DNA of 64,000 bases, taken from NCBI GenBank assembly GCA_002692725.1, contig NZLU01000067.1:62001-126000 (forward strand), in the 5' to 3' direction. The first letter of the stretch is position 1. The number at the start of each line of letters is the position of its first letter. This DNA is from Ponticaulis sp. GTDB taxonomy: Bacteria; Pseudomonadota; Alphaproteobacteria; Caulobacterales; Hyphomonadaceae. The translations under genes were made by a program, and so were the position numbers. Under the pieces are notes generated by a model. It did not search any database and was not told the DNA's origin. It was given only the letters and a program-made list of their open reading frames with translations. Below, in pieces: positions 39,836 through 49,391 of the stretch.

Positions 39836-40654
39836 TTAATTCTCTTCGCCATCCGTTGCATCTTCGATCGCTTCTTCAGCGTCTTCTGCCGCATCTTCGA
39901 CAGCTTCCTCAGCATCCTCGGCCATGGCTTCCGCGTCGTCCAGCATACCGTCCATCGCAGAACCGGCGTCTTCTGCTGGCTCTTCGATAACGGCTTCGCC
40001 TTCGGCTGCAACAGCTCCATCTTCGCCTTCAACGATGTCGAGCTCTTCGCCTTCAACCACTTCTTCCTCTTCCGGAAGCGGCTCAGGGAATGCCGGAGCG
40101 TTCGGTGTCTCAGAAGCCAGATAAGCCAGAATGTCAGCCCGTTCGCTGTCACGGCGAACACCAACAAAGTTCATGGCAGTGCCATCGACATAGCCCTTAG
40201 GGTTCTGAATAAAGCCGTCCAGGCTCGCATAATCCCAATCGCTGCCCATGCTGGACATACCTGAGGAATAGCCGCCAAAACCGGCTTTACCGCCCATTGC
40301 GCGACCAACAACGCCATGCAGGTTCGGGCCCTGCTTGTCAGCGCCGCCAGCTTCGATCGTGTGGCAGGAAGAACACTTGGATTTGAAGCTCGACGCACCG
40401 TCTTCAACGCTGGCATCCAGCATCAGAGCACCCAGATCATACACCTCGTCGACAATCGGGCCGCCACCGCCGCCAGTCAAAGGCAGACGATACGCAAAGG
40501 CCACTTCGGCGCGCTCGTTCAGAGAATGCTCTTCCTCACCATGGCCGCCGCCATGATGACCACCTTTACCGAAAACAATGTTCGACAAAGTTGGCAGAGC
40601 CAGAATAACCAGCGCCACAGCAAGAAGAGCGCCCATAATCTTGTTCACAAACAT
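39836..40654 (-). CDS. Membrane-anchored cytochrome c with an acidic tail
   Basis: A 272-residue class I cytochrome c. Residues 8-28 form an uncleaved membrane anchor, followed by a His/Gly stretch (GKGGHHGGGHGEEEH). The haem-binding motif is CSSCH (94-98) with the axial Met161 in GTAMNF, and GPNLHGVVGR between them. Residues about 190-272 are a low-complexity tail of Glu, Asp and Ala (EPLPEEEEVVEGEELDIVEG), unusual for the family and close to 80 residues long. It resembles CycM-type cytochromes that donate electrons to terminal oxidases. A clear terminator follows the gene. Confidence 0.88.
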   Translation of the reverse strand: MFVNKIMGALLAVALVILALPTLSNIVFGKGGHHGGGHGEEEHSLNERAEVAFAYRLPLTGGGGGPIVDEVYDLGALMLDASVEDGASSFKSKCSSCHTIEAGGADKQGPNLHGVVGRAMGGKAGFGGYSSGMSSMGSDWDYASLDGFIQNPKGYVDGTAMNFVGVRRDSERADILAYLASETPNAPAFPEPLPEEEEVVEGEELDIVEGEDGAVAAEGEAVIEEPAEDAGSAMDGMLDDAEAMAEDAEEAVEDAAEDAEEAIEDATDGEEN

Positions 40655-40860
40655 CAGTTACGAATCCCGGATCACACTGAATTTTGAGTGCTTCTGGCAC
40701 GGTGACGCGAAGCATTCAATATGAGGAAGCGCAGAACTTGGCTCAATTTCGCAATTCGCGGCGAAGAGCCGCACGTTTTGCCAGAAATTCCATCTCGTCT
40801 GACTTGCTGAATTCCCAAAGCCGTGGTTTTCCACACGACCTATCATAGAGCGAGGATGAT

Positions 40861-41691
40861 ATGGCCGGGAAAATTGGATTTCAGGGTGAACGTGGCGCCA
40901 ACTCCGATATTGCGTGTCAGCAAGCCTTTCCGGACTTAGAAGCTATTCCTTACCGCACCTTCGAAGATGTGTTCGCGGCTGCCCAGTCCAGCGCAGTCGA
41001 TCTCGCCATGATCCCGGTAGAGAACACGATTGCAGGGCGCGTGGCCGATATTCACCATTTGCTGCCTGATTCTGATCTGCACATAATTGCTGAGCACTTC
41101 CTCCCGATCCGGTTTCAGCTCATGGCCTTGCCCGGCACAAAACTGGAGGACATCAAACGCGCCAAGTCTCACGTTATGGGCCTTGGTCAGTGCCGCGTTT
41201 TCCTGCGCGAACATCAGATTGAAGGCGTGACGGCTGCCGACACAGCTGGTGCAGCCCGCCAGGTGGCCGAAGATGGCGAGCCAGAAACGGCCGCCATCGC
41301 GCCGGAACTGGCCGCTGAAGTCTATGGCCTCGATATTCTCGCCCGCAATATCGAAGACGAAGATCACAATACGACGCGTTTTGTCGTGATGAGCCGTGAA
41401 CCGAACGACATCACAGAAGTGACCACCCCCTGCAAAACCGCGCTGCTCTTCACCGTGCGAAACGTTCCAGCCGCGCTCTACAAAGCGCTGGGCGGCTTCG
41501 CGACCAATGGCATTAACGTCACCAAACTCGAAAGCTATCTCACGGGCGGATCCTTCACCGCAGCCCAGTTTTACACCGAGTTTGAAGGCCATCCCTATGA
41601 ACGCCCGGCCCAGCTCGCCCTGGAAGAGCTCGGCTTCTACTCAACCCAGATCAAAGTGCTGGGTGTCTTCCCGATGGGGCGACGCAGCTAA
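40861..41691 (+). CDS. pheA: Prephenate dehydratase
   Basis: A 276-residue monofunctional PheA, which turns prephenate into phenylpyruvate for phenylalanine synthesis. The catalytic part has FQGERGANSD at the N terminus, VENTIAGRV and the key Thr-Arg-Phe in HNTTRFVVMS. The C-terminal ACT domain begins around residue 195 (TALLFTVRNVPAALYKALGG) and has GINVTKLESYLTGG, the phenylalanine-binding motif region, so feedback inhibition is expected. There is no chorismate mutase domain. The gene is monocistronic. Confidence 0.93.
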   Translation: MAGKIGFQGERGANSDIACQQAFPDLEAIPYRTFEDVFAAAQSSAVDLAMIPVENTIAGRVADIHHLLPDSDLHIIAEHFLPIRFQLMALPGTKLEDIKRAKSHVMGLGQCRVFLREHQIEGVTAADTAGAARQVAEDGEPETAAIAPELAAEVYGLDILARNIEDEDHNTTRFVVMSREPNDITEVTTPCKTALLFTVRNVPAALYKALGGFATNGINVTKLESYLTGGSFTAAQFYTEFEGHPYERPAQLALEELGFYSTQIKVLGVFPMGRRS

Positions 41692-41798
41692 GGCTCACAG
41701 AGCAGTCTCTGCGATGTGAGACTGCCTTACCGGCTTGTGTGTCGAACTTCTGCGTGTCGCGTCTTAGCTTCTGGATACCCCCAGACAGGAGAAGTCAC

Positions 41799-42260
41799 AT
41801 GAAACTTCGAACAGCCCTCACCGCCCTCACCCTCATCACTCTGCCTGTGTCGCTCAGCGCCCCGGCTGCACTGGCCGCAAAAGACCCGATCTACACAGAT
41901 TGGGGCAGCAATGCTGCGATCCAGGGCTATGACCCCGTCGCCTATTTCACCCAGGGCGAGCCTGTAAAAGGATCGAAAGACTTTACCACCGAATATATGG
42001 GCGCTGATTTCCGGTTTGTGAGCCAGGAAAACCTCGATACATTCCTTGCTGACCCGTCCGCCTATGCCCCGCAATATGGCGGATACTGCGCCTGGGCCGC
42101 AGCCGATGGCAAAACCGCCAAGGGCAATGCGAAAAACTGGGCCATTGTCGATGGCAAGCTGTATCTGAACTATAACAACAGCATTCAGGACAAATGGGAT
42201 GCCGACCGCGAAGGGTTTATCACCAAAGCCGACATGGAATGGCCAGATCTGCTGGATTGA
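41799..42260 (+). CDS. Secreted YHS domain protein
   Basis: A 153-residue exported protein with a signal peptide (cleavage after PAALA). The mature part is a YHS-type domain: NAAIQGYDPVAYFTQGEPVK, FRFVSQENLDTFLADPSAYA, then GGYCAWAAADGKTAKGN with the single cysteine. YHS domains often bind metals, though the role of this type is unknown. ATG 41799 is preceded by AGGAG at a normal distance. Confidence 0.87.
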   Translation: MKLRTALTALTLITLPVSLSAPAALAAKDPIYTDWGSNAAIQGYDPVAYFTQGEPVKGSKDFTTEYMGADFRFVSQENLDTFLADPSAYAPQYGGYCAWAAADGKTAKGNAKNWAIVDGKLYLNYNNSIQDKWDADREGFITKADMEWPDLLD

Positions 42261-42301
42261 TTGGCATTAGTTGCTTGTGAAGATGGAACCGCAGGACGAG
42301 C

Positions 42302-43285
42302 TCAGTCCTGATCAACCCAGGCTTTCATCACATGGTGCGCAATTGCCGTGGCAGGCGGACAGAACGCAGTGTCGTGTTCGCCCGCCATCATCCGGCGCAC
42401 CTCATCCCGGCTGAACCAACGCGCCGCCTCAATTTCCTTCGGGTCAATCGTGATATCCGTCGTCTCAGCCGGCACATGGATCCCCACCATCAGAGAGGAT
42501 GGAAAGGGCCAGGGCTGGCAGAAGAGATATTCCGCATTCTCCGGCAGACATGTCACGCCAGCCTCTTCCGCAATCTCGCGACAGGCCGCCTGCTCCAGCG
42601 TTTCGCCAGGCTCCACAAATCCCGCCAGACAGGACCAGAACCCATCCGGCCAGCCTGCCGACCGGCCCAGCAAACATGCATCGCCCCGGATTGGAAGCAT
42701 GATGGCCACCGGGTCCGTCCGCGGGAAATGCTCGCTTTCGCAGGCCGGGCAGACCCGCTTCCATCCGGCATCCACTGGCTCGGAAGGTGACCCGCAATTG
42801 GCGCAATAGCCATGTGTGCGATGCCATTCCGAAATCGACCGCGCGGTCGACACCAGATTGGCCTCCAGCGGAGACAGCGAGGCAATCGCGGCCCGCATAT
42901 CCTCAAATTCCCCTACACACTCAAGCAGGCTTCCCTCGAGGGTAAAGTTCTCCGGCACTCTTAGTGCGAAAATCGGCGTGCCATTCCGGTCCTTGCCCAG
43001 AAAGAGCCGCAGCGCGCCTTGTGCATACTGTGCCGCCTCATTGCCGAGCCAGACCAGAGGTCTCGGGCGGGCTTCGCGCCGCGACCCGACCTGAAACGGT
43101 GGCGAGGCTGGGCCTTCCATTAACGGCATGCCATTGCGCATCAGGAAGACCAGAACATCCGGGCGCTGAAACGCCTCATCCAGCCAGACTCTGTCTGTTC
43201 TGTGATGCGCTGCGCGGTCTAACGGCTTGGATGCCAGAGGAATATCGTTGGAAGTGATCACTGTTTTCCGTCCCGGTTTGGTCAC
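42302..43285 (-). CDS. nudC: NAD(+) diphosphatase / NADH pyrophosphatase NudC
   Basis: A 327-residue Nudix hydrolase that cleaves NAD(H) and removes NAD caps from RNA. Domains in order: an N-terminal domain (about 1-140), a zinc ribbon with CANCGSPSE and CPACESEHFPR, and the Nudix domain with box GFVEPGETLEQAACREIAEE and the NudC-type SLMVGIHVPAE. The frame starts with GTG at 43285, without a clear ribosome binding site; an in-frame GTG nine codons downstream is an alternative. It lies directly upstream of, and divergent from, the SRP RNA gene. Confidence 0.9.
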   Translation of the reverse strand: MTKPGRKTVITSNDIPLASKPLDRAAHHRTDRVWLDEAFQRPDVLVFLMRNGMPLMEGPASPPFQVGSRREARPRPLVWLGNEAAQYAQGALRLFLGKDRNGTPIFALRVPENFTLEGSLLECVGEFEDMRAAIASLSPLEANLVSTARSISEWHRTHGYCANCGSPSEPVDAGWKRVCPACESEHFPRTDPVAIMLPIRGDACLLGRSAGWPDGFWSCLAGFVEPGETLEQAACREIAEEAGVTCLPENAEYLFCQPWPFPSSLMVGIHVPAETTDITIDPKEIEAARWFSRDEVRRMMAGEHDTAFCPPATAIAHHVMKAWVDQD

Positions 43286-43390
43286 GAGCTATGTCATGAT
43301 CCGTCATTCGGGGCCAGCCTTGCCGGTCGTGACATTCGATGCGGATTCACATCTTGCAATCTGGGCCCGCCTTCGCGATATAGGCGGTTG

Positions 43391-43478
43391 GAGGCTGGCG
43401 TGGACGAGCGCCTCGCCAACCGGGTCAGGTCCGGAAGGAAGCAGCCCTAACGAGTTTTCCTCGGGTCGCGCCAGTCTC
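43391..43478 (+). ncRNA. ffs: Signal recognition particle RNA (4.5S, small bacterial type)
   Basis: The strictly conserved domain IV core GGTCAGGTCCGGAAGGAAGC, followed by AGCC, lies at 43423-43446. GAGGCTGGCG (43391-43400) pairs with CGCCAGTCTC (43469-43478) to close a single long hairpin of about 88 bases, as in 4.5S RNA. Ends may extend a few bases. A T-rich stretch (CTTTTTG) follows. Together with dnaX, ybaB and recR it is part of a conserved alphaproteobacterial neighbourhood. Confidence 0.95.
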
Positions 43479-43592
43479 TGCTTATCCTTTTTGTTATTCT
43501 GCTCGATGCGTTTGTCTCACGTCCCGCTCGACGCATCTGCGCCTGCGCGTTTGCTTGTTTCGCCGCGAACTAAAGACTGTGATGAGCTCCCC

Positions 43593-43653
43593 AGAGCCCG
43601 ACCGGGCGACGGGCGAATGCCCGCCCCGCCGGAGCCGCCACGCGGCGTGAGGC
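43593..43653 (+). repeat. Dispersed palindromic repeat, copy 3
   Basis: It starts with the same 24 bases as copy 2 (AGAGCCCGACCGGGCGACGG and on), contains CGGGC-gaat-GCCCG, then CCCGCCGGAGCCG, and ends in GCGTGAGGC. An inverted remnant of the neighbouring repeat family (CTGCGCCTGCGCGTTTGCTT) lies just upstream at about 43540. Confidence 0.7.
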
Positions 43654-43671
43654 AAATGAAGTCAAACAAAC

Positions 43672-45561
43672 TCAACCAGGCTTCTCGACCTCCGCCGCCT
43701 CACAAATCTCGCGCATCTCCTTGTTCAGTTCGCTTTCCCAGTCCTCCATGGCGTCGCGAACCCGCGTGATGAAAGTCTCATTCTCGAACATGGGTTTGGA
43801 CACATCATAAAGATCAGCAAACTCGCGCAGGCGCTTTCGGTCCGCCTGATCAAAGGCATGCGAGAGCTGGTCAGACACCTCTTTGGTAAAGCCAAGCGCC
43901 TTATATGCCGACCGGCCCATTCGAAGAGAGCTGTCATAGACTTCGCGGATGATATCCCGGCAGCCCAGCGACCACAGCTCATAAACATGCGTCCGGTCGA
44001 TGGCCCGCGCGATCACATGCACCTTCGGATAATGGTGCAGAACATGGCGGACAATTTCATTGATCTGCGCTTGATCGTCGATCGCCACGATCAGGATTTT
44101 CGCATTTTCAATACCGGCCGAATGCAACAGACCCGGACGTGAGGCATCCCCGAAATAGGTCTTGAACCCGAATTTCTGGACGAAATCGATCTGCCGGGAA
44201 TTGAAATCGATCACCGTCGACCGATATCCCGCTGCGCGCAGCATACGATCGATAATCCCGCCCATACGCCCGCGACCCGCAATGATAATCTCATTCGTCT
44301 CATCAATCGCATCCTCCTCGCGCTGGCTCTGCAGCCTGTCGAAGATCGGCGCGATCACCTGCTCGCGGAAGATAAACAGAAAGGGTGTGAGCAACATGGT
44401 GATCGCAATCACCAATAAAAGCGGATCGGTAATCTCCGTCGGGAGAATGGCGTTCGACGACGTGAAGGAAATCAGCACAAAGCCAAACTCCCCGAGCTGT
44501 GCCAGCCCAAGCGCCAGAAGCCAGCGCTGTGACCCGCGCACTTTGAACAGCGATCCGACCCCATAAAGGATCACAAACTTCAGCGCCATTAACCCAACCA
44601 CCAGCCCGGCAATCAACACGGGCTCGCTCACCAGAAGCTGAAAATTGATGCTCGCCCCCACCGTGATGAAGAACAGCCCGAGCAAAAGCCCTCGAAACGG
44701 ATCAATATCGGCCTCCAGCTCATGGCGATATTCGCTGTTCGCCAGAACCACGCCCCCCAGAAACGCGCCAAGCGCCGGCGAGAGGCCGACCATCGTCATC
44801 AGAAGCGCAATACCAATCACCAGAAACAGAGCCGCCGCCGTAAACAGCTCGCGCAGATTGGCCGAGGCGATAAACCGGAACATGGGTCGCGACAGATAAT
44901 TCCCGCCCAGCACAACCGCCGCAATCGCGGCCACACCGATCAGCACCCCTTGCCAGCCGGGCAAATCCTCCACCAGATTGAGCGACATGCCATGATCGCC
45001 CTCCCCACCATGATCTCCCGACGCGCCGTGTGCGAGTTCTGCCAGCTCCGGCACGGCCAGCAGCGGCAAAAGCGCCAGCATGGGGATGACGGCGATATCC
45101 TGAAACAACAGAACCGAGAAACTCGCCTGCCCGCCATCCGACGACATCAAGCCTTTTTCCTGCAGGGTCTGCAGGACAATTGCCGTCGAGGACAGCGCAA
45201 CAATCGCGCCAATGGCCAGCGCATAGCTCCAGCGATCCACTAAGAAGTAACTGATCGCGAACACCATCAGCATGGTGATCAGCACCTGACCGCCGCCCAG
45301 GCCAAGAATCCGCGTCCGCATCTCCCACAGGCGTTTAGGCTCCAGCTCCATGCCGATCAGAAACAGCATGATGACCACGCCAAACTCGGCAAAATGCTGA
45401 ATGGCCACCACATCCACATGCAATAAAGCGAGGATGGGGCTGATAATCGTGCCCGCAATCAGATAGCCGAGCACTGAGCCGAGCCCCAGCCGCGTTGCAA
45501 TCGGCACGGCGACAATCCCCGCCACCAGGAAGATAAACGCCAGTAAAAGAAAATCGGTCAT
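43672..45561 (-). CDS. Kef-type monovalent cation:proton antiporter with TrkA-N domain
   Basis: A 629-residue CPA2 antiporter. The membrane part (about residues 1-380) has GLGSVLGYLIAGTIISP, LFLIGMELEP, ALSSTAIVLQTLQEKG and FFITVGASINF, all typical of KefB/KefC. A TrkA-N (RCK) nucleotide-binding domain follows, with IIAGRGRMGGIIDRML and FGDASRPGLLHSAGIENAKI. Such proteins are potassium or sodium exchangers gated by nucleotides or glutathione adducts. ATG 45561 fits the family N terminus; an upstream extension to 45693 has no hydrophobic start. It sits between the SRP RNA and dnaX on the opposite strand. Confidence 0.88.
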   Translation of the reverse strand: MTDFLLLAFIFLVAGIVAVPIATRLGLGSVLGYLIAGTIISPILALLHVDVVAIQHFAEFGVVIMLFLIGMELEPKRLWEMRTRILGLGGGQVLITMLMVFAISYFLVDRWSYALAIGAIVALSSTAIVLQTLQEKGLMSSDGGQASFSVLLFQDIAVIPMLALLPLLAVPELAELAHGASGDHGGEGDHGMSLNLVEDLPGWQGVLIGVAAIAAVVLGGNYLSRPMFRFIASANLRELFTAAALFLVIGIALLMTMVGLSPALGAFLGGVVLANSEYRHELEADIDPFRGLLLGLFFITVGASINFQLLVSEPVLIAGLVVGLMALKFVILYGVGSLFKVRGSQRWLLALGLAQLGEFGFVLISFTSSNAILPTEITDPLLLVIAITMLLTPFLFIFREQVIAPIFDRLQSQREEDAIDETNEIIIAGRGRMGGIIDRMLRAAGYRSTVIDFNSRQIDFVQKFGFKTYFGDASRPGLLHSAGIENAKILIVAIDDQAQINEIVRHVLHHYPKVHVIARAIDRTHVYELWSLGCRDIIREVYDSSLRMGRSAYKALGFTKEVSDQLSHAFDQADRKRLREFADLYDVSKPMFENETFITRVRDAMEDWESELNKEMREICEAAEVEKPG

Positions 45562-45769
45562 GTCGAGCCCCGGATCCGTACCGGGCCAAGGTTGCCCCAA
45601 TCCGCATCTACGGGAAAGCGTTTCATGGGGGAAGTGCTGGCGCGCTGTCGGAAAAGCGAACGCGCGTGTTACGCCACAAACAGGCAAACTCAATTAGGCG
45701 AGCAAAGTCACACAGAAAACTTCACTCCCCCTCTCGCGCTTCGTTCAACTCCCCTATATCGTCTCCTCC

Positions 45770-47533
45770 ATGAGCGAGTCTGAGCTACCAGAAGAAGAAG
45801 AAGAAGAGCGCGACGACAAGACCTTCTCCATGTTTGGAGGGGAGGACGCGCCTGCGCCCCAAGCCACGGCCGACAAGAAAACCGGCTATCTCGTGCTGGC
45901 GCGCAAATACCGTCCGCAAAGCTTCGATGAGCTGATCGGCCAGGAAAGCATGGTCAAAACGCTGGAGAATGCGTTCCGGACCAATCGCGTCGCCCATGCT
46001 TTCATGCTGACCGGTGTTCGCGGCATCGGCAAAACCACAACGGCCCGCCTCCTCGCCCGCGCGCTCAATTATGAAACCGACACCGTGGGTGCGCCGAGCC
46101 TCACTATGGAGCCGCCGGGCCGCCATTGCGAAGCGATTCAGAAAAGCCAGCATCCTGATGTTCTGGAGCTCGACGCCGCCTCCCGCACGGGCGTTGATGA
46201 CATGCGCGAGCTTCTGGATGGCGCGCGCTACACCCCTGTTTCGGCGCGCTATAAAGTGTTCATCATTGACGAGGTGCACATGCTCTCCAAATCGGCCTTC
46301 AACGCACTGTTGAAGACGCTGGAAGAGCCGCCCGAGCATGTGAAATTCATCTTCGCGACGACGGAAATCCGCAAAGTGCCGGTGACGGTGCTTTCCCGGT
46401 GCCAGCGCTTTGATCTGCGTCGGCTGGATATCGAAACCCTGGCACAACACCTGACGAATATCTGCGCCAAAGAAGGCCTGAAGGTCGCGCCGGAAGGCCT
46501 GACTTTGATCGCCCGCGCAGCCGAAGGCTCAGTTCGCGACGCGCTCTCCATTCTGGATCAGGCGCTGGTCTCAGGTGAACCCGGCGCGGAAATTCCGGTT
46601 GAGACAATCCGCGATATGCTTGGCCTCGCGGATCATTCGCGCCTGATCGCCCTGTTTGATCTGTGCGTCAGCGGCGACCATAAACAGGTGCTGGCTGAGC
46701 TTGAAAGCCAGTTCCAGGCAGGCGCTGATCCGCAGACCATTCTGAAAGACATGATCGAGCTGGCCGTGGAAGTTGGCCGCGCCAGTGTGCTCGGCGAGGA
46801 TTATTCCGCCAGCGGTCCGGCTGAGTGGACGCGCCTTACCAAAGAGATCGCCGCAAAGATTACGCCGGCGCAGTCCACCCGGCTCTGGCAAATTCTGATG
46901 AAAGGGCTTGAGACGATCCAGATTGCGCCGAACCCGGTGACCTCGCTTGAGATGACCCTCATTCAGATGACGGCCGCCGCGCATGTTCCCCCGCCCGAAG
47001 AGGCCATTAAGGCCATTATCGAGGCGTCACAGGGTGGCACCTCCCCGGGAAAGCCTGAAGCGCCTGCGGCTCCGGCGGCAGGCGCCGCCATCACGCCAAC
47101 CAATCAACCCTCCGACTTCAAAGGCATTCTGAACCTTTTGGAATCCCGCAAACGGGCAGACATTCAGTATGATGTCGAGAAATTTGTCCGGCCGGGCGAG
47201 GTGCGCTTTGGTTATATCTCTTTCCTGCTCGAAGACGGCGCCACACCAGGCCTGATCTCGCAGCTCCAGAAGTTTCTCGAAGTTGAAACCGGCAGCTATT
47301 GGGAAGTCGATCAGATCCACTCCGAAGAAGAAACCGTGCGGGAGCGGGTGCAGCGCGAACGCAAGGAACGCATTGCGGAGGCGATGGAAGACCCCTACCT
47401 AAGCGAACTCCTCACCTATTTCCCGGGCGCGGAAGTGGTGGATGTGACACCGGAACCGAAACACGAGAGCGACGAAAACATCGTGCATGTGGATTTCGCC
47501 GCTCAGCAGACACCTCGAAAGGAAAGCCGATGA
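45770..47533 (+). CDS. dnaX: DNA polymerase III subunit gamma/tau
   Basis: A 587-residue clamp-loader subunit. An acidic N-terminal leader (about 1-37) precedes LARKYRPQSFDELIGQE; Walker A is GVRGIGKTT at 82-90, Walker B and box are VFIIDEVHMLSKSAFNALLK, and the SRC box is VLSRCQRFDLRRL. The zinc-binding cysteines of E. coli gamma are absent; only Cys120 remains in that region, a trait I associate with alphaproteobacterial DnaX. The C-terminal tau part is present. The ybaB start overlaps its stop. Confidence 0.95.
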   Translation: MSESELPEEEEEERDDKTFSMFGGEDAPAPQATADKKTGYLVLARKYRPQSFDELIGQESMVKTLENAFRTNRVAHAFMLTGVRGIGKTTTARLLARALNYETDTVGAPSLTMEPPGRHCEAIQKSQHPDVLELDAASRTGVDDMRELLDGARYTPVSARYKVFIIDEVHMLSKSAFNALLKTLEEPPEHVKFIFATTEIRKVPVTVLSRCQRFDLRRLDIETLAQHLTNICAKEGLKVAPEGLTLIARAAEGSVRDALSILDQALVSGEPGAEIPVETIRDMLGLADHSRLIALFDLCVSGDHKQVLAELESQFQAGADPQTILKDMIELAVEVGRASVLGEDYSASGPAEWTRLTKEIAAKITPAQSTRLWQILMKGLETIQIAPNPVTSLEMTLIQMTAAAHVPPPEEAIKAIIEASQGGTSPGKPEAPAAPAAGAAITPTNQPSDFKGILNLLESRKRADIQYDVEKFVRPGEVRFGYISFLLEDGATPGLISQLQKFLEVETGSYWEVDQIHSEEETVRERVQRERKERIAEAMEDPYLSELLTYFPGAEVVDVTPEPKHESDENIVHVDFAAQQTPRKESR

Positions 47534-47865
47534 TGAAAGGCTTAGGCGATATGGGCAATATTATGCGTCAGGCGCAGGAAATGCAGGCCAAGATGCAGGA
47601 AGCCCAGGAAAAGGCCGAACAGGTCACGGCCGATGGCGTGTCTGGCGGCGGCATGGTCCGCGTGACGCTGAAGGGCAAGGGCGAGCTGGTCGACCTCAAG
47701 ATTGATCCAGCCATGATGGGCGACGAGGCCGAAATTCTCGAAGACCTGATCAAGGCCGCCCATTCGGACGCCAAGAAACGTCTCGATGAAGAGCTGGAAA
47801 AGACCATGAAAGACGCCGCCTCAGGCCTGGGTGGCATGCTCCCCGGCTTCAAAATGCCGTTTTAA
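47530..47865 (+). CDS. ybaB: YbaB/EbfC family nucleoid-associated protein
   Basis: A 111-112-residue protein (starts at ATG 47530 or 47533). A Met/Gln/Glu-rich N-terminal helix (GNIMRQAQEMQAKMQEAQEK) and the central motif GGGMVRVTLKGKGELVDLKI match the family, which binds DNA as a dimer. ATG overlaps the dnaX stop (ATGATGA), giving the classical dnaX-ybaB pair. recR, usually next, lies 3.4 kb downstream here, separated by three unrelated genes. Confidence 0.93.
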   Translation: MMKGLGDMGNIMRQAQEMQAKMQEAQEKAEQVTADGVSGGGMVRVTLKGKGELVDLKIDPAMMGDEAEILEDLIKAAHSDAKKRLDEELEKTMKDAASGLGGMLPGFKMPF

Positions 47866-47987
47866 GGGAACGCGTGCCACACTCTTGTGTGATCCTGCGG
47901 CTACACTGGATCAATGTCGCAAAAACGTAGCACGCATGCGTTAGTCCGACATCCAGCTCTATTCTCCACGCCGTCAAAGGATTCGCC

Positions 47988-49259
47988 ATGCGCCGTTCAC
48001 TTCTCAGCCTCGCTTCCGTCATGGCGCTTGCCGCCTGCACCACAGCCGGCCCGGCAACCGGACAGGAAAGCGCAGACTCTCCATCGCGCTCCGCGAGCTT
48101 CGTTGTCGTCGGCGACACCGGATACATCCCGTCCTATGAACGCTTCGATGACGACGAAGGCCCGATGAAAACCATCGGCGAGTATATGGCTTTGATGCAG
48201 GAAGACTGGCTGGAACGGAACCCAGACATGGAAGGCTTCCGCCCCACTCCATGGGTGTTTGAGAGCGCCCTGGGCAGCTATATGGAAGCCAGCGGCATGT
48301 GGCCGGTCGCGCGCGCAGCGGATGAAATCTGCCGCCGTGACGGCTGCGATTTTGCGGCCATGGTCGGCGACAATATCTATCCCGACGGCGCCACACTCGG
48401 CGCAGACGGCATCTCGGACGAACGCCGCTTTCAGGATATGCTGAACGCGCCTTATGGCAAGCTTGGCGAAGGCGTCGAGAACTTCACAATCTACACCATG
48501 ATGGGCAATCACGACTGGCATATCTCACGCGCCGCCACCGAAGCGCAGCTGAAATATCTGCAAGACCACCCGAACTTCACCATGCCGGACTATTTCTACT
48601 CAGCTGTCCCGGCGGGCATGGACGGCTTTGTCGAGATCTTTGTGATCGACACTGAAATGCTGCTCGCCAGCACAACCGTCTATGAGGACAATCTCGACTC
48701 GCAGGGTCGCGAAGCGCGCACGGAAGAGCTTGATACCTGGCCGGATTTCGTCGCCCCGCAAACCGAAGCCGAGAAGAATATGGTTGGCTGGCTGCGCGAC
48801 TCGCTCGCGGCCTCTGATGCCAAATGGAAAATTGTAATGGGTCACCACGCGGTCTGGTCAGGCGGCGGGTCCAAATTCGAAAAAGCCCATTCCCTGCGCG
48901 CGCTTTATATGGATGCGCTCTGCGATTATGCCGACGTCTATATCTCCGGCGATGATCACATGACCGAAGTCTATTCCGACACCTGCAACATGGACGACCG
49001 CCCCGAACTGCCAACCCTCGTCGCAGGCGCCGGGTCTAAATATCGCCCGCTTCACAAGCTGTTTCACGCCAATCAGCTGGCCAACAATCCGAACCTGAAG
49101 AATTACTATTCCCGTGGCAGCGATTGGGGCTTTTTGAAGCTCGACCTCACCGAAGACCAGCTTCTGGTGAACATCTACTCTGCCGGCACCGATATGGAAG
49201 GTCGCCCGATTGATGAGGGACAAGTCAGCTTCGAACGTCGCTCGCAGTTCGCGAAATAG
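47988..49259 (+). CDS. Exported metallophosphoesterase (acid phosphatase-like) lipoprotein
   Basis: A 423-residue exported protein with a lipobox (SVMALAAC, cysteine at about residue 17). Metallophosphoesterase motifs are spread in order: VVVGDTGY, MVGDNIYPDG, TMMGNHDWH, IVMGHHAVWSGG and YISGDDHMTEV. The GDTG/GDNIY/GNHD set resembles tartrate-resistant purple acid phosphatases. The last motif is normally GHDH; here it reads GDDH. This change might affect metal coordination. It is inserted between ybaB and recR relative to the common gene order. Confidence 0.83.
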   Translation: MRRSLLSLASVMALAACTTAGPATGQESADSPSRSASFVVVGDTGYIPSYERFDDDEGPMKTIGEYMALMQEDWLERNPDMEGFRPTPWVFESALGSYMEASGMWPVARAADEICRRDGCDFAAMVGDNIYPDGATLGADGISDERRFQDMLNAPYGKLGEGVENFTIYTMMGNHDWHISRAATEAQLKYLQDHPNFTMPDYFYSAVPAGMDGFVEIFVIDTEMLLASTTVYEDNLDSQGREARTEELDTWPDFVAPQTEAEKNMVGWLRDSLAASDAKWKIVMGHHAVWSGGGSKFEKAHSLRALYMDALCDYADVYISGDDHMTEVYSDTCNMDDRPELPTLVAGAGSKYRPLHKLFHANQLANNPNLKNYYSRGSDWGFLKLDLTEDQLLVNIYSAGTDMEGRPIDEGQVSFERRSQFAK

Positions 49260-49391
49260 GCAGTCGGACGGCGTGCGGACAGAAGCCGCAACGGTCGATT
49301 GACAATCAGTCCAGATACAGATTTCTGGACGCGTTTGCATTAGGCGTTCCACGCCGATATATGTGCCGCGTTTTGAAGGAGTGACCAGAGA

